Positions 56,843-64,000 of a DNA stretch of 64,000 bases are shown here, piece after piece (positions within the stretch are counted from its first letter, which is position 1; every line of letters begins with the position of its first letter). The notes under the pieces were generated by a model. It searched no databases and had not been told where the DNA came from. It worked only from the letters and a program-made list of their open reading frames with translations. Position numbers and translations under genes: made by a program. The stretch is from Rhizobium sp. 11515TR (GTDB lineage: Bacteria > Pseudomonadota > Alphaproteobacteria > Rhizobiales > Rhizobiaceae): the NCBI RefSeq assembly GCF_002277895.1, contig NZ_CP022999.1:1364001-1428000 (forward strand), read 5' to 3'.

Positions 56843-57157
56843 ATGCCCCGAGGAGACAAATCCGCCTATACCGACAGGCAGAAGCGCAAGGCCGAACATA
56901 TCGAGGAAGGCTATGAAGACCGCGGCGTTTCGCACAAAGAGGCGGAGCGGCGTGCCTGGGCGACCGTAAACAAGGAAAGCGGCGGCGGCAAGAAGTCAGG
57001 CTCCGGTCGCGGCCATTCCGAAAACCACGAATCGTCCGAAAAGGGTGGCAGGATCGGCGGGCGCGCCGCTGCGAGCCGACCCGCTGCGGAGCGCTCCGCC
57101 TCTGCAAAGAAGGCGGCTGCGACGCGTAAACGCCACGAGCACAACACACATTCCTAG
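56843..57157 (+). CDS. Small basic protein of the rhizobial 'plasmid stabilization' type
   Basis: 104 residues, highly charged. Begins PRGDKSAYTDRQKRKAEHIEEGYEDRG, then VSHKEAERRAWATVNKESGGGKKSG, with a C-terminal SASAKKAAATRKRHEH. This pattern is commonly annotated as plasmid stabilization protein, but no function is shown. GGAGAAAG precedes the ATG. Possibly DNA-binding and stress-linked, from its charge and neighbours only. Confidence 0.75.
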   Translation: MPRGDKSAYTDRQKRKAEHIEEGYEDRGVSHKEAERRAWATVNKESGGGKKSGSGRGHSENHESSEKGGRIGGRAAASRPAAERSASAKKAAATRKRHEHNTHS

Positions 57158-57350
57158 GCCATTGGTGAGAACTGGATGCGATCGTCGAGATCCATTCGGC
57201 CGTCGCTATGAAGTTCATAAGGTTTCCTGTGTATATGCCTCCGCCTGTAATCGTCGATTGCCTCTTATCTTTCGGGATGTCGGCGCTAAATTGCAGTCTT
57301 GCGGCGATCATTGCAGCGGATTGCTCTCAATATCGGGGAGATGAAACCGA

Positions 57351-58088
57351 ATGGCCTATGAACTCTATTATTGGGATAGCATTCAGGGGCGCGGCGAATT
57401 CGTCCGGCTGGCGCTGGAGGAAGCCGGCGCAGACTATGTCGATGTTTGTCGTGCTCCTGCGGGCAGGGGGCAGGGTATGCCCGCCATGTTCGCCATCATG
57501 GAGGGTAAATCTGAACTCGGTCTCCCATTTGCCCCACCGTTTTTGAAGGACGGTGATCTCATTATTCCGCATGTGGCGAATATCCTGATGTATCTCGGGC
57601 CGAAGCTGGGTCTGGCGCCAAGAGACGAAGGAAAGCGCCACGTGTTGAACGGCCTGCAGTTGACGATCACCGATCTCGTCGCCGAGGTACACGACACGCA
57701 CCACCCGATCGCGACGTCGAAATATTACGAGGATCAGAAGCAAGAGGCCAAGGCGCGGGCTGCAGAATTCATCGAAAACCGCATTCCCAAGTTTCTCGGC
57801 TATTTCGAGAAAGTGCTTCAGCAGAACCCCGAAGGGCCGAGCCATATCTTCGGCGGAGAATTGACCTATGTCGATCTTTCGCTGTTTCAGGTCTATGAGG
57901 GACTTCGCTATGCCTTCCCCCGCGCGACGGCACATCTGGATCGGCGATATCCGCATCTGACCGCGCTGCACAGAGCTGTCATGAAACGGCCCAACATTGC
58001 TCGCTATCTTCAGTCCGATCGCCGCATTCCCTTCAATGAGAACGGCATTTTCCGGCACTATCCGGAACTGGACAAAGATGTGGCCTAA
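57351..58088 (+). CDS. Glutathione S-transferase family protein
   Basis: 245 residues. N-terminal thioredoxin-like domain (ELYYWDSIQGRGEFVRLALEE, with the Tyr in place for GSH activation, then FAPPFLKDGDLIIPHVANILMYL), then an all-helical C-terminal domain from about residue 90 (LTITDLVAEVHDTHHPI, SHIFGGELTYVDLSLFQ). Substrate unknown. The next gene begins 4 bases after its stop. Confidence 0.87.
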   Translation: MAYELYYWDSIQGRGEFVRLALEEAGADYVDVCRAPAGRGQGMPAMFAIMEGKSELGLPFAPPFLKDGDLIIPHVANILMYLGPKLGLAPRDEGKRHVLNGLQLTITDLVAEVHDTHHPIATSKYYEDQKQEAKARAAEFIENRIPKFLGYFEKVLQQNPEGPSHIFGGELTYVDLSLFQVYEGLRYAFPRATAHLDRRYPHLTALHRAVMKRPNIARYLQSDRRIPFNENGIFRHYPELDKDVA

Positions 58089-58091
58089 GCG

Positions 58092-58658
58092 ATGCTGCTT
58101 TATCAGTTCATTCCCGCATGCTGGATCGTCTGGCTGTTGATCTGGCTTTTCGCTTCGTTCGGCGTCAAGAGGAGCGTGCGACAGGAGGACCCCCTGTCGC
58201 GGCTCGGCAATACCGTGCCGATCTGGATCGGCGCTTTCCTTCTTGTCGTCAATCCGTCCTGGCTGGGTCCCTTGCGGTTCCGCCTCATCCCACAGGATCT
58301 TACATCCTATGCGATCGGCGCGGTTCTGACCTTCATCGGTCTCGTTTTCGCTGTCTGGGCTCGCTATCATATCGGGCGCAACTGGAGCGGGGTAATCACT
58401 CTCAAGGAGGATCATGCGCTCATTCGCTCCGGTCCTTATGCGCTTGTGCGGCACCCGATCTATTCCGGTCTGATGCTGGCCATTATCGGCTCGGCAATTG
58501 CGCGCGGTGATATCGCGGCCGTCCTTGCGATCATCGCAGTGCTCTATGCCGTGTTGCGCCGCGTGCAAATCGAGGAAAGCTGGATGAATGAGACGTTCGG
58601 CTTGGCCTATGCCGATTATAAGGCCAGCACACCGGCGCTGGTCCCGTTTCTGGTATAA
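58092..58658 (+). CDS. Isoprenylcysteine carboxyl methyltransferase (ICMT/PEMT-like) family protein
   Basis: 188 residues with about five hydrophobic helices. The family SAM-binding region is RNWSGVITLKEDHALIRSGP followed by YALVRHPIYSGLML, and the C-terminal EESWMNETFGLAYADYKAST. It methylates an unknown small lipid or amine; prokaryotic members rarely have a known substrate. Four bases after the GST gene, so co-transcribed. Its end faces the convergent LigD-type gene. Confidence 0.85.
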   Translation: MLLYQFIPACWIVWLLIWLFASFGVKRSVRQEDPLSRLGNTVPIWIGAFLLVVNPSWLGPLRFRLIPQDLTSYAIGAVLTFIGLVFAVWARYHIGRNWSGVITLKEDHALIRSGPYALVRHPIYSGLMLAIIGSAIARGDIAAVLAIIAVLYAVLRRVQIEESWMNETFGLAYADYKASTPALVPFLV

Positions 58659-58660
58659 CG

Positions 58661-59548
58661 TCAGACCTTGAGCGGTGATGCCGCCTTGAAAAAATCGGCC
58701 CAGGGATCCGTACTCGATTGGCCGATGCGCGATGCCGCATTCTTTACGGTAAAGGAAGCCGGCCCGATCCTGCCGTCCAACTCGTCCCAACTAACCGGCA
58801 TCGAAATGGGAGCGCCCTTTCTTGCGCGTGTCGAATAGGGCGCCACGGCAGTATTGCCGCGACCGTTGCGCAGATAATCGATGAAAATATGGCCCGCCCG
58901 TTTCGCCTTGCTGGCAACCGACAAATATGTCTCCGGGCTATCGGCGCTCATGGCATGGGCGATCGCCTCGGCAGCATCCTTGACCTGCGGCCAGGTCGCC
59001 TGCGGCTTGACGGATGCGACCACATGCAATCCCTTGCCGCCGGAAGTCTTGACGAAAGAGTTTAGCTCCAGCGTGGAAAAGCGTTCCCTGATCTCTTTTG
59101 CCGCGGTCACGACCTTGTTCCAGACGACATCCTCTCCGGGGTCGAGATCCATGATGATCATGTCGGGCTTTTCCCAATGATCCGTCGTCGTGCCCCAGGG
59201 GTGAATTTCCAGCGCCGCGGATTGGACAAGGGCTGCCAGGCCATCGAAATCCCTAATCTTCAGAAGCTTCGCAGCGTCCCCATCTTCTGGATCGGCAATT
59301 TCCTCGATATGCGGATTGATGCCCTTCCAGGCATGTTTCTGGAAGAAGCGTGGTCCATCGATGCCATCCGGACACCGCAGGAGAGCGAGGGGACGGTTGA
59401 CGACGAAAGGCGCCATTCTACGCCAAGCCAAAGCGTAGTAATCAAGAAGGTCTTGCTTGCTGACCTCGTCGCCGGGCCAATAGATCCGTTCCGGATGGGT
59501 CAATTCGACTAACGTCTTTATGCCGTCGGGAATGGGCGTCTTTGCCAT
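58661..59548 (-). CDS. Stand-alone LigD-type polymerase/primase domain protein
   Basis: 295 residues, one archaeo-eukaryotic primase domain. Motifs include LTHPERIYWPGDEVSKQDLL, the metal-binding MDLDP, SGGKGLHVVAS and ASKAKRAGHIFIDYLRNGRG. No ligase or phosphoesterase domain is attached, and no ku gene is in the window. Non-homologous end joining or lesion synthesis is the inferred role. The ATG at 59548 is favoured (GGAG nine bases upstream); ATGs at 59554 and 59563 are possible. Confidence 0.88.
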   Translation of the reverse strand: MAKTPIPDGIKTLVELTHPERIYWPGDEVSKQDLLDYYALAWRRMAPFVVNRPLALLRCPDGIDGPRFFQKHAWKGINPHIEEIADPEDGDAAKLLKIRDFDGLAALVQSAALEIHPWGTTTDHWEKPDMIIMDLDPGEDVVWNKVVTAAKEIRERFSTLELNSFVKTSGGKGLHVVASVKPQATWPQVKDAAEAIAHAMSADSPETYLSVASKAKRAGHIFIDYLRNGRGNTAVAPYSTRARKGAPISMPVSWDELDGRIGPASFTVKNAASRIGQSSTDPWADFFKAASPLKV

Positions 59549-59637
59549 CCGCATGCGCTCCATCTTCTGCGACGCGAAGGCGCCGCGCCGGGCAAGACTA
59601 GCATTGCCCGGCACACAAAGCGACCGATGGCGGCATC

Positions 59638-60432
59638 TCACGGCATGAGTTGGCCGCCATTGACCTCGATGATCTGGCCGGTAATGTAGCCGGACAGCGT
59701 CGGAGAGGCGAGGAAGAGGTAGGCGCCAACACAATCTTCCGACGTGCCGACAAATCCCATGGGGATCGTCTTGCGCTGCAGCTCCATCTGCTCGTCGTTG
59801 GTATAGCGCTCGTGAAATGGCGTTGCGATGACGCCGGGCGCTACCGCATTGACGCGGATCTTGTCGTTGACGAATTCCTTGGCGTGGCCATGGGTAATGG
59901 TCGAGACGAACCCTTTGGAAGCCGCATAGAGGATCGCGCCGTTGCCGCCGCCATTGCGAGCGGCGATCGAGGTCGTGTTGATGATGAAGCCGCCCTGCTT
60001 CTTGAGATGAGGATGAGCGGCACGGGTCGCCGCAAGCACGGAACGGGCGTTGAGGTTCATCACCCGCTCGTAATGCGCATCCGTCATATCGGTGGTCGGA
60101 AGCCGCCCGAGCATACCGCCGGCATTGTTGATCAGGCCATCGAGGCCACCCAACGCGTCTACGGCGTCCTTGACGACGCGCTCGGTCTCTCCGTCTTGTG
60201 AGACATCACCTTGAATGAGATGGACCGTACCGCCGTCAGCCTTGATTTCATCGGCCAGTTTTTCCGCTGGTTCGCGGCTTGCATTGAAGTGCAGGCCGAT
60301 CTTCATGCCCTGTGCAGCAAAGGCGCGCGCGACGGCAGCGCCAATGCCGGTTGAAGCACCCGTGATCAATACTCTTTTGCCGGCAAGATCGGGAATGCGA
60401 ATGGACGCAAGCGATTGCGCGAGTTCTGCCAT
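59638..60432 (-). CDS. Short-chain dehydrogenase/reductase
   Basis: 264 residues. Cofactor motif LITGASTGIGAAVARAFA, NNAGG, the catalytic Ser/Tyr/Lys as INTTSIAAR and LYAASKGF, and the C-terminal SGYITGQIIEVNGGQLMP. AGGAGGAG lies just before the ATG at 60432, so the longer frame to 60462 is rejected. Substrate unknown. Probably co-transcribed with the LigD-type gene 90 bases downstream. Confidence 0.9.
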   Translation of the reverse strand: MAELAQSLASIRIPDLAGKRVLITGASTGIGAAVARAFAAQGMKIGLHFNASREPAEKLADEIKADGGTVHLIQGDVSQDGETERVVKDAVDALGGLDGLINNAGGMLGRLPTTDMTDAHYERVMNLNARSVLAATRAAHPHLKKQGGFIINTTSIAARNGGGNGAILYAASKGFVSTITHGHAKEFVNDKIRVNAVAPGVIATPFHERYTNDEQMELQRKTIPMGFVGTSEDCVGAYLFLASPTLSGYITGQIIEVNGGQLMP

Positions 60433-60786
60433 GACGACTCCTCCTGAACGTCGACCAATCATACGACGAAATATGCGTTTGTCTTATCAGGCTCCGGGGC
60501 GGAAAGGCAATCACGCCAAGCGCGACAAAAGGGCGAGATGAGATTTCGTGGAGAAAGCGTCCGTAATCTGCGAAAAATAAAAGAGTTTTTCTCGCATTTG
60601 AAGTTAAAGCTTCGATCGAAGTCGCAGAAGCATTGCTCCACACCCATCTTGCAAATGGACAAAACGATCTGGCGTGGCGCCGCTGCGACGGATAAGGAAG
60701 CTACCAGGAGAGTCGAACGCGTGCGCCTGTTACGATGAAACGATGGCTACCGCGGCTTTCAGCAACAGGGAAAAACTAAGGACATC
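60433..60786. other. Divergent intergenic region between SDR and RidA genes
   Basis: About 350 bases. It contains the 12-bp palindrome CTTCGATCGAAG at 60610-60621, a possible operator. No gene with coding character was found. Confidence 0.4.
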
Positions 60787-61182
60787 ATGAGCAAGAACAA
60801 GCTGATCCGCTTCGACGTCGCCGACAATCAGGCTGGCGGCCAGCGACGTCCCTTCGCCAAGGCCGTCAGGGCAGGCGATTTCGTTTATGTCTCGGGCCAG
60901 GTTCCGACCATCAACGGTGAAATCGTCACCGGCAATATCGTTACGCAGACCGAGCAGGTCATCGCCAATATCAAGGATGTCCTTGCCCTTGCCGATTGCA
61001 CGCTCGAGCACGTGGTGAAAGTGAATGTGTGGCTGGATGATGCTCGCGATTTCTCGAGCTTCAACGCCGTCTTCGAAAAGTATTTCATCGATCATCCGCC
61101 AGCCCGCTCGACCGTTCAGTCGCCAATGATGGTGGATGTGAAAGTCGAAATGGATGTTGTCGCCTACAAGCCACTCGACTGA
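60787..61182 (+). CDS. RidA family protein (reactive intermediate/imine deaminase)
   Basis: 131 residues. YjgF/RidA fold: PFAKAVRAGDFVYVSGQVPT near the N-terminus, TEQVIANIKDVLALADCTLEHVVKVNVWL, and the terminal PPARSTVQSPM with the conserved Arg (RST) that contacts the substrate carboxylate. Hydrolyses enamine/imine intermediates. It may be functionally linked to the peptide-type transporter downstream, since such pairs occur in amino-compound catabolic operons, but a strong hairpin separates them. Confidence 0.9.
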   Translation: MSKNKLIRFDVADNQAGGQRRPFAKAVRAGDFVYVSGQVPTINGEIVTGNIVTQTEQVIANIKDVLALADCTLEHVVKVNVWLDDARDFSSFNAVFEKYFIDHPPARSTVQSPMMVDVKVEMDVVAYKPLD

Positions 61183-61202
61183 GCAAACGCTGATTTCGCC
61201 TC

Positions 61203-61234
61203 GATTGCGATGCAGCAAGGGCTGCATCGCAATC
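61203..61234 (+). terminator. Terminator-like hairpin after the RidA gene
   Basis: Perfect 14-bp arms GATTGCGATGCAGC / GCTGCATCGCAATC with loop AAGG, 20 bases after the RidA stop, followed by AATCTCGCGTCTGTTT. Confidence 0.7.
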
Positions 61235-61506
61235 AATCTCGCGTCTGTTTGCGATGGTGCGTCCAGATGATCAATCTCCCGAATATTTGCTCTTAAATCC
61301 ACAAGCCGGCAGGGCGCCTGTTCGGGTATCGTGGATGAGCCACGCTTTTTCGCGATTGCGCTCCGTGTGACCGCTACTGCAAACGCGCCACTGCGCGGTG
61401 GCTCCCGATATCTCCACACAATTTCCGGTAGCGACGGTGTGGGCGCCGACATCGGCGGCAATCCTCCAGACCTCAAAATCAATGCCTGTTGATTTCCAAT
61501 CAGCGA
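61235..61506. other. Non-coding stretch upstream of the oligopeptide-type operon
   Basis: About 270 bases; no gene or structure recognised apart from the promoter that follows at 61507. Confidence 0.4.
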
Positions 61507-61547
61507 TTGACGAGTTTCAAAACTAACGATTAAATCAATTTGATTGA
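61507..61547 (+). promoter_or_regulatory. Putative promoter of the peptide-type ABC operon, with inverted repeat
   Basis: TTGACG (61507-61512) and TTAAAT (61530-61535) are 17 bases apart. The perfect repeat TCAAT-TTG-ATTGA (61535-61547) covers the expected start site and could be an operator. Confidence 0.5.
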
Positions 61548-61576
61548 CTACTCCAAAACAGCAAGAGGGGCTGGAA

Positions 61577-63268
61577 ATGAGAATAAGGAAAAAGTCATTA
61601 CGCAATCTATTTCAGCGGACATCATTGGCAGCGGCGGCGCTCAGCGCTTCGCTGGCATTCAGTGCAGGTATCGCCTCCGCGGCTGAATCCGTACTGACGA
61701 TGCATATCGAGGAGCAGACCAGCTGGGTCAGCAACTTCAATCCTTTCGATCTTGCCGGGCGTCGCCAGAGCACGATGGATTTCATCTACGAGCCATTGGT
61801 CATCTTCAATGCTAATGATGGCGGCAAGCCGGTCTGGCGGCTTGCGACCAGCTACAAGTTTTCGGACGATCTGATGTCGATCACCTATGAGCTGCGTTCG
61901 GGCGTGAAATGGTCGGACGGTCAGCCGCTGACCTCGGCCGACGTGAAATACACGATCGACCTGATGCTGAAGAACCCGGCCGTCGATACCGTCGGTGTCG
62001 GCCAGACGGTCGCCTCCGTCGAAGCGCCGTCGCCGACGCAGGTGACGATCAAACTCAAGGCTGTGAATTCCGAATTCCCGGAATCGCTCGCCGATCTCGC
62101 CGTCGTACCCGAGCATATCTGGAAAGACATTCCCGATCCGGTCGCCTTCAAGAACGAAAAGCCCGTCGGTTCCGGCCCGATGACCGAGGTTCGCCGCTTT
62201 ACGCCGCAGGTCTATGAGCAGTGCCGCAATCCGAACTATTGGGATGCCGCATCGCTACATGTCGATTGCCTGCGCCTGCCGCAGATTTCGGGCAACGACC
62301 AGATGCTGGCGCTGCTGCCGGAAGGCACCGTTGATTGGATCGGCTCGTTCCTCCCGCAGATCGACAAGACCTTCGTCGCGCTCGACCCGCAGCACAATGG
62401 TTACTGGCAGCCGCCAGCCGAAACCGTTGCCTTCGAAATGAACTTCAAATCTTCGAATGCCGGTAATTTCGAGGCGTTCAAGGATCTCAACTTCCGTCAT
62501 GCGTTCAGCCTGGCGATGGACCGCAAGTCGATGGTCGATATTGCCGGCTTCGGCTATCCGGTCGTCAACCTGCACGCCAGCGGCCTGCCGCCGCGCTTCG
62601 AAAGCTGGCGCAATAAGGCAGCCGAAGGCGATAAGGACGCCTTCATGGGCTTCGACACCGAAAAGGCAAACAAGATCCTCGACGATGCCGGCTACAAGAA
62701 GGGCGCCGATGGCTTCCGCACCACGCCGAGCGGTAAGCCGATCACCTTCGCGGTCATCGTGCCGAACGGCTGGACGGACTGGATCGATGCCGTGCAGATC
62801 GCCGTCGAAGGGCTTCGCGCCGCAGGTATCAATGCCTCGGTTGCTACGCCCGAATACGAGCAGTGGCGCAAGCAGCTTCTCGATGGGAGCTTCGATGTCG
62901 TCATGAACTCGCGCGCCGACAGCGCAACCCCATTCCAGGGCTATTATCAGAGCCTGTCGACGGCCTATTCCGGCAAGCTCACCGTCGCCGCGGCGCGCTA
63001 TTCTAACCCGAAGCTTGATGCGCTCTTCGATCAATATCTGAAGTCGTCTTCCGATGAGGATCATAAGAAGATCTTCAACGACATTCAGGTTCTGATCGCC
63101 GACGATTTCCCGGTCGTTCCGGTCTTCAACGGTCCGACCTGGTACCAGTATTCGAGCAAGCGTTTTACCGGTTGGGTCACGGACAAGGATCCCGTGATGA
63201 ACCCGGAAAACCACGACAACAACCGCATGCGTCTCATGCATCTTCTGCGTCTGAAGCCGGTCCAATAA
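61577..63268 (+). CDS. ABC transporter substrate-binding protein, peptide/opine family 5
   Basis: 563 residues. Signal peptide (RIRKKSLRNLF, hydrophobic core, cleavage near ASAAESV). Family 5 features: TMDFIYEPLVIFN, SYKFSDDLMSITYELRSGVKWSDGQPLTSADV, and FKDLNFRHAFSLAMDRKS. The ATG at 61577 has GAGGGG upstream. Likely binds an oligopeptide, opine or beta-glucoside; ligand unknown. The permease gene follows after 22 bases. Confidence 0.93.
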   Translation: MRIRKKSLRNLFQRTSLAAAALSASLAFSAGIASAAESVLTMHIEEQTSWVSNFNPFDLAGRRQSTMDFIYEPLVIFNANDGGKPVWRLATSYKFSDDLMSITYELRSGVKWSDGQPLTSADVKYTIDLMLKNPAVDTVGVGQTVASVEAPSPTQVTIKLKAVNSEFPESLADLAVVPEHIWKDIPDPVAFKNEKPVGSGPMTEVRRFTPQVYEQCRNPNYWDAASLHVDCLRLPQISGNDQMLALLPEGTVDWIGSFLPQIDKTFVALDPQHNGYWQPPAETVAFEMNFKSSNAGNFEAFKDLNFRHAFSLAMDRKSMVDIAGFGYPVVNLHASGLPPRFESWRNKAAEGDKDAFMGFDTEKANKILDDAGYKKGADGFRTTPSGKPITFAVIVPNGWTDWIDAVQIAVEGLRAAGINASVATPEYEQWRKQLLDGSFDVVMNSRADSATPFQGYYQSLSTAYSGKLTVAAARYSNPKLDALFDQYLKSSSDEDHKKIFNDIQVLIADDFPVVPVFNGPTWYQYSSKRFTGWVTDKDPVMNPENHDNNRMRLMHLLRLKPVQ

Positions 63269-63290
63269 GACCACAGCGAAGGAAGCAGAC

Positions 63291-64000
63291 ATGCGTGTTT
63301 CAAGCCGGCGCCTCGGCGTCTATGCGGTGGCCCTGGCCTTTGCGATCGTCGTGAACTTCATTCTTCCCCGGCTTATGCCGGGGAGTCCCGTCGACGCCAT
63401 GGTGGCCCAGCTCGGGCCGCGGGCTACACCCGCGGCTGTGGAGGCGATCAAGGCCCGTTTCGGCGAGATCGATCAGCCGATTATGATGCAGTTCCTTGAC
63501 TACCTTAAAGGCCTTGCCACCTTCGATCTTGGCGTTTCGGTCAAATATTACCCGCAGACAGTGGTCCAGGTGCTGAGCCGAGCCACGCTTTGGACCATCT
63601 TCCTTGTGGTCACCGCGATCATATTTTCGCTGTGTGTCGGCGTCGTGCTCGGCGCCATCGCGGCCTGGAGGCGTGGCGGGCGGTTCGATACGATCGTATC
63701 GCCCTTTGCTGTCATCCTGTTCTCGATACCGCCCGTCATTGTGGCGCTCACGACCCTGTTCGTCTTCGCCGTATCGTTGCGCTGGTTTCCTGTGGGATAT
63801 GCCTATGATCCCAATCTCGATCCAGGCTTCAATTTCACCTTCTTCGGCAGCGTGTTCATGCACGCGATCCTGCCGATGTTGACGCTGTCGCCTTTCCTGA
63901 TCGGCGAGTTCCAGACCACCATGCGCTCATCCATGATCGTCGTGCTCGGCGAGGATTACGTGACGATGGGGCGAGCCAAGGGGCTGAGCAATCTCGCCGT
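63291..64000 (+). CDS. ABC transporter permease, DppB type (3'-truncated by window edge)
   Basis: 236 codons of a usual ~330. Opens with a basic N-terminus and helix (RLGVYAVALAFAIVVNFILP), then RLMPGSPVDAMVAQLGPRAT typical of DppB, and continues into the EAA loop (VLGEDYVTMGRAKGLS) at the window end. AAGGAAG precedes the ATG. Operon with the binding protein; a DppC-type gene and ATPases are expected beyond. Confidence 0.93.
   Translation, partial: MRVSSRRLGVYAVALAFAIVVNFILPRLMPGSPVDAMVAQLGPRATPAAVEAIKARFGEIDQPIMMQFLDYLKGLATFDLGVSVKYYPQTVVQVLSRATLWTIFLVVTAIIFSLCVGVVLGAIAAWRRGGRFDTIVSPFAVILFSIPPVIVALTTLFVFAVSLRWFPVGYAYDPNLDPGFNFTFFGSVFMHAILPMLTLSPFLIGEFQTTMRSSMIVVLGEDYVTMGRAKGLSNLA

Noticed and set aside
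57327-58790. A 487-codon open frame antisense to the GST and ICMT genes
   Set aside because: Composition matches an antisense frame; the two opposite genes have clear motifs and ribosome-binding sites.
58661-59734. Longer LigD-type protein starting at 59734 and overlapping the SDR gene
   Set aside because: The extra N-terminal residues are Arg/Cys-rich with no similarity, and overlap the SDR 3' end in another frame; family similarity begins at the ATG near 59548.

Overview
The window looks like chromosome or megaplasmid sequence of a Rhizobium-group alphaproteobacterium. This rests on high GC with GC-rich third positions, many ABC-transporter/LacI sugar operons, the hpaBC, nrdHIEF and kdp gene orders, small proteins typical of rhizobia, and resemblance of products such as SfnG, AztD and uronate dehydrogenase to rhizobial/agrobacterial relatives. 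The assignment comes from family recognition, not a database search. No rRNA, tRNA, CRISPR array, insertion sequence or phage gene was seen.

Layout. 1-6.3 kb: aldehyde dehydrogenase (5' end outside the window), the two-component flavin monooxygenase HpaC/HpaB, two AraC regulators and a phytanoyl-CoA-dioxygenase-like enzyme; an aromatic or related oxidative catabolic region. 6.3-12.7 kb: a glycosyltransferase-like protein, dimethylsulfone monooxygenase SfnG, several small stress-type proteins, a DUF1269 glycine-zipper protein and a FUSC-type membrane protein. 12.7-16.2 kb: mannonate dehydratase, an MFS hexuronate-type transporter and a divergent GntR regulator. 16.2-23.6 kb: a six-gene operon read leftward (LacI regulator, sugar-binding protein, two permeases, an ADP-ribosylglycohydrolase-fold enzyme, ATPase). 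23.8-26.5 kb: a membrane acyltransferase and the zinc metallochaperone AztD, which has a Zur-type palindrome at its start.

26.6-30.9 kb: nrdHIEF, preceded by a sigma70-like promoter with an overlapping NrdR box and then a complete cobalamin riboswitch. This implies that the B12-independent ribonucleotide reductase is turned off by B12 as well as by NrdR. 31-33 kb: an HU protein, a small protein and a Tim44-domain membrane protein. 33.2-39.2 kb: a sugar or polyol catabolic operon (class I aldolase, Gfo/Idh dehydrogenase, lyxose-type isomerase, PfkB kinase, zinc dehydrogenase) with a LacI repressor at its end and a clear 18-bp LacI-type operator at its promoter. 39.5-48.4 kb: kdp potassium system (kdpF-A-B-C-D-E) with two extra tiny membrane ORFs and a downstream PtsN-like protein. 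48.6-52.4 kb: sulfate ABC transporter sbp-cysT-cysW-cysA.

52.4-60.5 kb: uronate dehydrogenase, an endonuclease/exonuclease/phosphatase-family protein, a two-HKD phospholipase D/cardiolipin synthase-like protein, small stress-type proteins, a GST, an ICMT-like methyltransferase, a stand-alone LigD-type polymerase domain and an SDR oxidoreductase. 60.8-64 kb: a RidA-family protein and the start of a peptide/opine-type ABC transporter that runs off the end.

The least explained units are the ADP-ribosylglycohydrolase/sugar ABC operon, the sugar cluster at 33-39 kb, and several short coupled membrane ORFs (between kdpA and kdpB, before kdpF, before the PLD gene, and at 56.5 kb).
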